From Linanthus parryae (Eukaryota > Streptophyta > Magnoliopsida > Ericales > Polemoniaceae), in NCBI GenBank assembly GCA_023055425.1, contig JALGPY010000002.1, forward strand, positions 114,588,088-114,652,087: a DNA stretch of 64,000 nt, given 5' to 3'. The notes under the pieces are model-generated. The model had not been told where the DNA came from. It made no database searches and saw only the letters and a list, made by a program, of their open reading frames with translations. The stretch's first letter is position 1. Every line of letters begins with the position of its first letter. Position numbers and translations under genes: made by a program. Below are positions 57,061 to 64,000 of the stretch, one piece after another.

Positions 57061-57914
57061 GGACTGAACCATGTCTAATAATATTATATTTCTCCTCTCA
57101 GTTACACAATATCGTTGTGTTGTACCATGTGGAGTGAGTTGGGATAAGATCTCACACTCCTTTAGATGCTCGTCTAACTCTTGGCTCAAGTACTCGCCTT
57201 CAAATCGGATTGTAGAGCCTTGATAATTTTACCAAGATGGTTTTGTACTTCATTCTAGAATTCTTTGACCTTTTAAATGGATTCTAATTTATTCTTCAAA
57301 AGATAAAATAATACTTATGTATTGAGCTAATCAATAAATGTGATGAAGTATTGAAAACCACCTCTATCACTTGTGCTTAATGGTCCACACACATCAGTGT
57401 TTATGAGTCCCGAAAGATCACTAGAACTTTCAGCCTTTCCTATGAATGGGGACTTAGTCATCTTTTCCAATAAACATGCCTGAGATGTCTCATATGATTC
57501 AAAATAAAATGTGTCCAGAAATCCATTTTTATGGAGCCTAGTAATGCCTTTCACATTTATGTGGCCTAAACAGCAATGCCAAAGATAAGTAGGGTTCATA
57601 TCATTAGACTTAAAACTCTAAGTACTAATGTTATAGATAGAATTATCAAGATCAAGGACATAAAAACCATTAGACAACAGTATATTACAGTAATACCCAA
57701 AATATATGGAGAAACATTTATCATTTATTGTGATAGAAAAACCTTTCATGTCCAAACAAGAAAAAATAATATTCCTAATCATAGCAGGGACATAATAGCA
57801 ATTGTCTAATTCAAGATTAGTTCCAGAAGGTAGAGATAAATTATAAATTTCTACGGCTAATGCAATAAATTTTGCTCCATTTCCAACGCCTAGGCTTATC
57901 TCAACCTTAGCCAA
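57061..57914 (-). pseudogene. RLC-7 protease-end, zinc segment and integrase core
   Basis: Read leftward: VGNGAKFIALAVEIYNLSLPSG ... NCYYVPAM (57914-57618), the zinc segment YLWHCCLGHINVKG and SYETSQACLLEKM (57599-57440), and the integrase core start TDVCGPLSTSDRGG...FITFID (to 57327). More decayed core runs to 57061, where a solo LTR has inserted just after the RRN-LLDMV block. The zinc CxxC is altered (SQAC, first Cys lost). Stops separate the pieces. Confidence 0.85.
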
Positions 57915-58760
57915 TGGTCTGCTTCTCTTGAGGTCCTACACATTTACCCAAATGTGAGATCCACATCCGGTATCTAATATCTATGATGAAGAAATAGACA
58001 TATTGACTTCTATAAAAAATTACCTGAAGTGGAATTCATAATTTCCTTCTTCTTTTCATCCAGGTACTTTGGACAGTTCCTCTTCAGTGACCAACCAGAT
58101 CGCAATGATGGCCTGTTTGTTCCTCATTTATCCTACCTTGGGGCTTTAAGGAAACTACCTTGTATTTAGCAACAAATATGACTTTACCCTTGGAGTTATG
58201 GGAAACTTTCTTTCCGTTTCACTTGTTACTGACCATCTATAAGGCTTTTCCTTTTCCCTTATAGATACTTTGTTCAGCAGTTCTCAATGTATTGAGTAAA
58301 TCTGGCAGAGTTTTATTAATCGCATTCATGTTATAGTTCATGATGAATTGACTATAACTATCCAGCAACAATTTCAGAATAAGATCAGTGTCCAACGCTT
58401 GACCAATTGAGAATCCCATCCTCTCGAGATTCTCAAGATACCCAATCATCCTGAGTTCATGAGGTCCCAATGAGTTTCTTTCTAGCATATTTATTTTGAT
58501 CAAAAAATTTGACACTTCAAACCTTTCATGTCTGTCTTGCTCTTGAAAGAGTTGATTTACATGTATGATATCTTTTTAAATGTCATATATCTTTTTAGTG
58601 GGCCAAGATCCATATTTCACTTCATTTTGAGTCAACTGAGGTTGATCAAAAAAAATTAGTTATTTAGGTAGGAAACAATATCCAATTACATCATATGTAA
58701 ATCTATCAAATATACTAATTTCCAATTAGCATACCAATATGCTTCTAATCCTAGTGAAGT
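57915..58760 (-). pseudogene. RLC-7 gag and protease start
   Basis: The gag core (MLERNSLGPHELRMIGYLENLERM ... LRTAEQSIYKGKGKAL) is at 58515-58237 and aligns with RLC-1 gag residues of about 125-210. Further decayed gag N-terminus is to about 58760, and zinc-knuckle/protease text is at 58130-57920, with the expected CWSLKRNCPKYLDEK-like and DTG-like regions only partly readable. Stops and shifts throughout. Confidence 0.75.
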
Positions 58761-59912
58761 AGGTTAGTTCAGGTTGACCGGTTGTTCAAAAATTTTCATA
58801 TTACTTTCTTATGCCATCATGTCTTATCATAAATAAATGTACCTTGCTTTGGCAAGACCACACTTAATTGATCGACGTCTTGACGATTTCCAAGCAAAGG
58901 AAGCCTATAAGTTAATATTTTAAGAGTTATTTTCTCCTTTAGTTAATCACGTCAACTGATCTCTCAAAGGGATTGAGCGATTCTGCATGAAAGATCCATC
59001 TTTTATTATTATTAGTATCTTCTTTAACATTCAATAATGCATCAAATACATCAACATGAACAAGACATAAATATAAGTGTGACATGAATGTGGTATCTAG
59101 GCGTTAAGACAATCCCACGTTAATGAGAATATTTATAGAACTATAAGAACTCCAGTCTCTTGTGCAAGTGCTTCCTTCTTCTAGTCCAAGCATCCGAGTA
59201 TGTGTGCCTCCTCCTTTGTTGCTTCAATCTCTACCTATCTATCTAAATATATATGTCGAGAAACCTCATATATTTTACGAGAGTAATGAGGTGAGAATAG
59301 AAGACAATCAGAATATAGAGAGGCACGACACGCAGGCCGTATTATAATTACATCAAAACCATCAAAAATCATCCCATAATAAAACAATCACACGCTAGGC
59401 CACATCACGCACCATGCGATTAAACATCAAATAAATTGTAGAAGACATGTTGTTTTAATAACGTGTTTGGCTCTCAATTATTTAACGATTCAGTGGGGGT
59501 TGGTGTCGCCGCATCCTCAGAGGGTCCAGGGGAAAATCTTTCCCTGGTAGGGACGTAGTGGAAGCGCCCCTTGCAAGGTCACAAGGGGCAGCTCCCTGGA
59601 GATTTTCGAAAAGTATGTTTTCCCTTCGCCATCACAGTGTTAATCTGGCTACAGAGATGATCTCTGCAGGCAGAATAATACAAATATCAACAATTTAATT
59701 ATTTGTTTTATTCAAGCGGCAAAACTCTAGTCTCTGCATCCTATATCATATACACGACTAAAACAGTAATACCCTGTACCTATCACACATAAGTACATGA
59801 TTGTATCGCTTACAGATCATGATCTTATCGTATCACATACAGTCGAACAGTTTATACAATATACGTATGAATAATAATAATAGATACACAATCAGAGTAT
59901 GGTTTCATAGGA
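58761..59912 (-). other. RLC-7 5' leader
   Basis: About 1.15 kb of non-coding leader between PBS and gag. Like the RLC-1 leader it contains one GC-richer block (59495-59625), here with repeated GGGGAAA/CCCCTT words. The 61-codon frame at 59162 is not considered real. Confidence 0.65.
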
Positions 59913-59925
59913 GGCTCTTATACCA
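59913..59925 (-). other. RLC-7 primer-binding site
   Basis: TGGTATAAGAGCC on the minus strand, one base after the LTR end; one mismatch to the initiator-Met tRNA complement. Confidence 0.87.
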
Positions 59926-59926
59926 C

Positions 59927-60767
59927 TGTTGGGTTTTGGGAAATTAATCGTAGCGTACATAAAAAACTCTATGCCGAAAACCCACCAAGGACCCATATGA
60001 ATGAGCATTATTTGATTATTAGAGATTTACCTTAGTCGCATTCACTGGTGAAGATCACTGGCGCAAAAAAGAAGCGGCGCCTATATGGTATCCACACGAA
60101 CAAATCTTCACTGGACTCCCTTTTTGATGGTGCTCGCCTACTGGAGGAAGACGAACGAATTTTTCTCACAAAAACGTATGAACTTAGACGGTTGCAGTCA
60201 AACCCTAGGTATTCAGTATCTCGTACGAATATTGCTAAAAATCATCAGTTAATCCTAGGCATGCTGAAGGCTATGTATAGGGATGAGAGAATTCAACTTG
60301 ACCACTAATCCTAACAGTTAGGATTAGGTTACATTCAAGTCCGAAATCCACAATTTCTCTTCATTCCAACTAATGATCATTTAATTCATGTTAGATACAT
60401 TCTTGTGTGTGACCTTTAAGTTCCTAATTACGCAGTCAGTAGTAATTACAAATATTGAGCGATATCTAGCAACACATCAATGCTACTCAAGTAATAGGAA
60501 TGTCAGTGATCTGACAAACTTATATGACCAATGTTATGGTGTCGTATAACCCCATTGTCCATATATCCAGATTATACAAAAGGCATGGAGTGTCACCAAT
60601 GTTTATTCAATCTATTGTTTCTCGATTCTCTGAGTAGCCTTATATATACAAATGACATCAATATCTCGTATTGATTCATTATAGCACGGCCATGCATTTT
60701 CCCAAGTCTCACTCATCGAGCGGCCATGGATATTTACTTTGGTGATATAGGAGGGACGAATCATATC
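59927..60767 (-). repeat. RLC-7 5' LTR, left part
   Basis: Starts TGTTGGGTTTTGGGAAATTA and carries family landmarks to GGAGGGACGAATCATATC, where RLC-9 enters. The remainder lies past the window end. The 86-codon plus frame at 60048 runs through U5/R sequence and is not a gene. Confidence 0.87.
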
Positions 60768-62159
60768 TATTGGAATAGGTGCCCTAGAGGCAATCTATAT
60801 TTAGTATGAACAATGTTTTGGCTAGAACATTCATTTATTTATTGTGATATTTAATATAATGAAGTCCTTTGCTACAATGTGTTGTTTATCTTAAATATCC
60901 CTAGTCCATTATATTGATTAATAAGACGATCAACTATAGACTAGTGTGTGTGTAGATTGATATGGAGATATCAAGTCTAACACATGGGTATGCATTGGCA
61001 TATTATATTGACCCACGACGAGAATGATACATTAGATTATGTCAAAGTCACAATCGCTACTCGTAGTGCTAATAATATTGTAATCCTTGGACTTAAAGTC
61101 ACTAGATACTCTAGTTGTGGAATATCATGGTTTGATGTTATCCAACGTTGCGCCTTAACCGGGTAACTATACAGATAGTTATCGGGCATGGTAGGAAGCA
61201 TGCTTAGAGATCGTAGTGACGTAGAGAAGATTTGTCCCACCCACATAAGGGAAGAAAATATCCATGGGCCACTCGAGGGATGGTGCTTATTGAATGTCTG
61301 GCCAGAATCATATAATTCAATATGGAGATATTATTGTTATGTTCTTGTATAAGCATATTCCCAGGATCGAGGAACTATGGATTGGATATACGAGTGTGAC
61401 TACTATGTATCGTTTCCAATCCGGATATGGAGACAAAGGGATAACACAATATGTGATTATTGGTCACAAGTTTGTCAGGATCACTGACTTATTTCTATTA
61501 GTTGGGTGGCATGGATGTGTTGCTAGACATCGCTCCATGTTAGTAATAAGTTACTACCAACTAAGTAGAAACATATGGGTTCACACACCGGATGGATTTA
61601 ATTGGATATAAGTATTAATTATTTGAACTAATTAATAAAAAGATCATAACGCAACCACAAGAAAACTTAGTAGGACTAATTTGCAAGTTAGCTAATCCTT
61701 GTAATGACATGATTAGTATTGGGGCCTTTATATAGTTAATAAAGAGTTATGATTATATAAAGGAACTATAGCTTGTTATTTCTCTAAGTGAGTCATTATT
61801 TGAGAGAACATAACAAAGCAAGAGAGAGAGAGAGACAAGACAAGGAGGTCCCCCCGCCTTTGCCCGTCAGCCCCTCTCACACCGTCGGCCACAAGGCACG
61901 GGCTTGGTGCCTCGGTTTGCATGATCATCCACCTCCTTCCTTCGTTGCTAGCACTAAACGGCGAGAAGGAATCCAATCAAGAATCCAAGGTGTGGATACT
62001 CATAGAGACGAAGACACCATTCTTCCTGTGATCTCCCAAACTAAGGTACACATCTTCTATGCCCCTCATCATGTTATGATGCTTGTCTTGTGATCCTTCG
62101 TGGGATTTGAGTAGGATAATTTGGTTATTCCGTTGCGTAACCTACGTCAAAACCCAACA
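60768..62159 (+). repeat. RLC-9 5' LTR (1,392 bp)
   Basis: Begins TATTGGAATAGGTGCCC (TG to TA at the terminus) and ends AAAACCCAACA directly before the PBS. TATA box TATATAAAG at 61754-61762. The frame at 61788-62093 lies in U5 and is not a gene. Confidence 0.92.
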
Positions 62160-62160
62160 G

Positions 62161-62173
62161 TGGTATCAGAGCC
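62161..62173 (+). other. RLC-9 primer-binding site
   Basis: TGGTATCAGAGCC, perfect complement of the initiator-Met tRNA 3' end, one base after the LTR. Confidence 0.93.
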
Positions 62174-62458
62174 ACAAGTCGTAGCGCATAACATGATTTA
62201 ATGTGTTACGATTTAAGTTTATACACTGTTTTATTCATATTACGCGAAACTGAAATTAATTGTCATATTAGATGTAAATTGAATTTGATTCAAGACAAAC
62301 AAGATCTAATTTAACATTGGATGTGTAAATTGGTGAGTTTGATCACATAGGATGTGAATAATTGGGTTCTTGAAAAATTATGGTTCTTAGGCACATAATT
62401 GGGAAAAAGGGTTTTTCAATTATGGAAACAATTATATGGAAACAACCAAACTTTGGGC
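62174..62458 (+). other. RLC-9 leader, left part
   Basis: Aligns by word order with 5512-5780 of the RLC-1 leader (TCGTAGCGCATAACATG ... GGAAACAACCAAACTT). Interrupted at 62459. Confidence 0.8.
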
Positions 62459-63888
62459 TGTAGGGTTTTGATTCATGGATCGCGCAAACGGAAGCATAAT
62501 CAAACAAACAACCATGCAAAACCCTCCAAGGATCACAAGTCTAGATGCATAACGATAGTGAAGGTAAGAAATCATGAACACACCTTTGGGTTCTCCTTGA
62601 TGACTTCAAACGCGAATAGTGTCACGTTCTCTATAGTTGATCCACGCCTAGAGTTGATCCTAGATCTCCAATCTCCTTGGTGCTAGCCCGGAATGAGAGG
62701 AGGGTGAAGGAATCACGCAAAACGAGGCAAAAGGAAGGGCTCGGCCTCCTTTTGGCGTCGGGGACGAGGGGGCGGCGGCAAGGGGGCGGCGTCCTCCTTG
62801 TTGCTTGCTCTCTCTCTCCTTTGTTCTCTCCCACTCTTGTTATGTTCTCTTTAGAGCATAAGTTATGAGGAAGGAAGGAAGGAGGGTCCTTTATATAGTC
62901 CAACAACTCCTTGTTAACTACCTAAAGGACTTATTCTAGTCCAACTAGAATTCAATATAGTCCCTTCCTTGCAAATTAGTCCCTACTAAGTTTGCAAGGG
63001 TTTGCAAAGTGATCCTTCTAATTAATTAATCTAATTAATTAATTCCCAAATCTAGTACAACTCTATATAGCGTGTGACCCCATAGGTTCTATCTAGTTGG
63101 TAGCAACTCCTTGCTAATATGGAGCGGTTTCTAGCAAAACATCCATTCTAGCCAACTAATAGAATAGTCATCTAGACAACCTTGTACAAGTAATTGTCTC
63201 ATCCCTTTGCCTCCATATCCGGATTGGACACGAGACATACAAGTCACACTCGTATATCCAATCCCTAGTTTCTCGATCCAAGGAATAGCCTTATTCGTGC
63301 AAATAACATCAATATCCCATATATTGATTTATTTGAGTCTTGCCAGACATTCTATAAGCACTATCCTTCGAGTGGCCTAGGATATTTGCTCCCGTTATGT
63401 GGGAGGGGCAAATCCTCTCTACGTCCACTACGATCTCTAAGCTTGCTTCTCATTGTATCCAGTACACGCCTTTATAACTACCCAGTTATGGTGTAGCGTT
63501 TAACGCTACCAAGATCACAATGATCCACAACTAGAATATCTAGTGACTTCAAGTCTAAGGATGACAATACCATTGTACCCGAGAAGCACTTGTGACTTAA
63601 CATAACGTGTATGTAGCCTTCTCGGTGATGGGTCAATCCAGTGCAACATTCCGTAATGCACACCTATGTGTTGGATCGTGATATCTCCATATCAATCCAA
63701 CCCCATACTAGTCTATAAATGATTGTCCCTTTAATCATTATACTTGACTAGGGATATTTAAGATAAACAACACGATTGTAAATCTAAGGACTTCATTATA
63801 TTAAATAACCAATAAATAATAAATGAATTTTCTAGCCAATTACAAATTCATACTAAACTAGATTGCCTCTAGGGCATCTATTCCAACA
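62459..63888 (-). repeat. RLC-10 3' LTR (1,430 bp)
   Basis: Plus-strand start TGTAGGGTTTTGATTCATGG and end GGGCATCTATTCCAACA. TATA box TATATAAAG on the minus strand at 62889-62897. Frames at 62631-62906 are GC-rich U5. Confidence 0.94.
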
Positions 63889-63903
63889 GTCTCCCACTTG
63901 CAC

Positions 63904-64000
63904 TAGAGCCAATCTGGCGCATCTCGTATGCCCATACTCCTAGTGTGCGCTTCATGCTTCCACTGCGTGAGAGGCTTCGTAAGCGGGTCTAACAGATTAT
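63904..64000 (-). pseudogene. RLC-10 RNase H C-terminus (partial)
   Basis: Matches the last 30 or so codons of RLC-1 RNase H, including the DPLTKPL-like region and the terminal stop three bases before the polypurine tract. The rest lies past the window. Whether the whole gene is intact cannot be judged, so 'pseudogene' is provisional. Confidence 0.7.

Larger units (their letters stand above)
53021..60767 (-). mobile_element. RLC-7, Angela-like element, interrupted by RLC-8 and RLC-9
   Basis: Minus-strand element with 3' LTR 53021-53552, RNase H, RT and integrase, then the solo LTR RLC-8 (55704-57060), the rest of integrase, protease, gag, leader, PBS and 5' LTR (59927 onward). The 5' LTR is cut at 60767/60768 by RLC-9 and continues off-window. 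Both LTR ends begin TGTTGRGTTTTG on the plus strand, so they belong to the same element. The expected left duplication is GTTCT (53016-53020). Confidence 0.87.
60768..62458 (+). mobile_element. RLC-9, Angela-like element, 5' LTR and leader
   Basis: Plus-strand 5' LTR (60768-62159), PBS (62161-62173) and 285 bp of leader up to the RLC-10 insertion; the rest is off-window. It is inserted in the RLC-7 5' LTR with expected duplication ATATC (60763-60767). Confidence 0.88.
62459..64000 (-). mobile_element. RLC-10, Angela-like element, 3' end
   Basis: Minus-strand element: complete 3' LTR (62459-63888), polypurine tract (63889-63900) and the last codons of RNase H to the window edge. It is inserted in the RLC-9 leader with expected left duplication TGGGC (62454-62458). 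Nearly identical to RLC-1 over the shared parts, so both are recent members of one subfamily. Confidence 0.9.

Noticed and set aside
60048..60308. 86-codon basic plus frame
   Set aside because: Lies wholly inside the RLC-7 5' LTR, antisense to the element, and is not shared as an open frame by the other LTRs.

Overview
The window is repeat-rich plant nuclear DNA. Almost every base can be assigned to transposable elements nested inside one another. The evidence is Ty1/copia polyproteins (order gag-PR-INT-RT-RH), Ty3/gypsy Athila-type pol, primer-binding sites matching plant initiator-Met and Asp tRNAs, and a CACTA transposon. No cellular protein gene, tRNA, rRNA or CRISPR array could be supported. 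The species cannot be named; a flowering plant with a large, retrotransposon-rich genome fits. Element names below (RLG, RLC, DTC plus a number) are local labels.

Left nest, 1-34127, from innermost to outermost. RLG-1 (1-4966, minus; Ty3-like, 2.09-kb LTR, no visible coding) sits inside the 5' LTR of RLC-1 (4967-12561, plus; Angela/BARE-like copia, one 1,309-codon frame with six stops). RLC-1 interrupts the pol of RLG-2 (12562-18825, minus; Athila-like with a tRNA-Asp PBS). RLG-2 interrupts the 3' ORF of RLC-2 (18826-26514, minus; SIRE-like copia). RLC-2 lies in an Angela-like LTR, RLC-3 (26515-26899), which lies in RLG-3 (26900-29843 and about 33866-34127, plus; Athila/Tat-like 3' end). The 3' LTR of RLG-3 is also split by a decayed Angela-like element, RLC-4 (29844 to about 33865, minus). 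Only right-hand halves of most of these elements are in the window; the left halves must lie before base 1.

Middle block, 34128-53020. A 1.4-kb solo Angela-like LTR (RLC-5, target duplication CAAGA) has been split twice: by a 3.3-kb CACTA element (DTC-1, 34650-37949, duplication GTA) and by a complete 9,986-bp SIRE-like element (RLC-6, 39087-49072, duplication CTTCA). The surrounding 34128-34478 and 49170-53020 is the only DNA not assigned to a transposon; it contains one weak promoter-like patch.

Right block, 53021-64000. RLC-7 (Angela-like, minus) is interrupted in integrase by a solo LTR (RLC-8, 55704-57060) and in its 5' LTR by RLC-9 (plus, 60768 onward), whose leader is in turn cut by RLC-10 (minus, 62459 to the window end).

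The most unusual signal is in the two SIRE-like elements. A 14-16 bp palindrome, consensus TTTCAAGGCCTTGAAA, recurs in pairs about 20 bp apart in LTRs and untranslated DNA and exactly 21 bp (seven codons) apart where it lies inside reading frames. Both elements also carry an extra ORF after RNase H that resembles plant transposon proteins rather than an envelope protein; in RLC-2 it has an SV40-like nuclear localisation motif. The two Athila-like elements carry their own clusters of a different palindrome (core TTCGTACGAA). All statements on families come from reading motifs by eye; no database search was possible.
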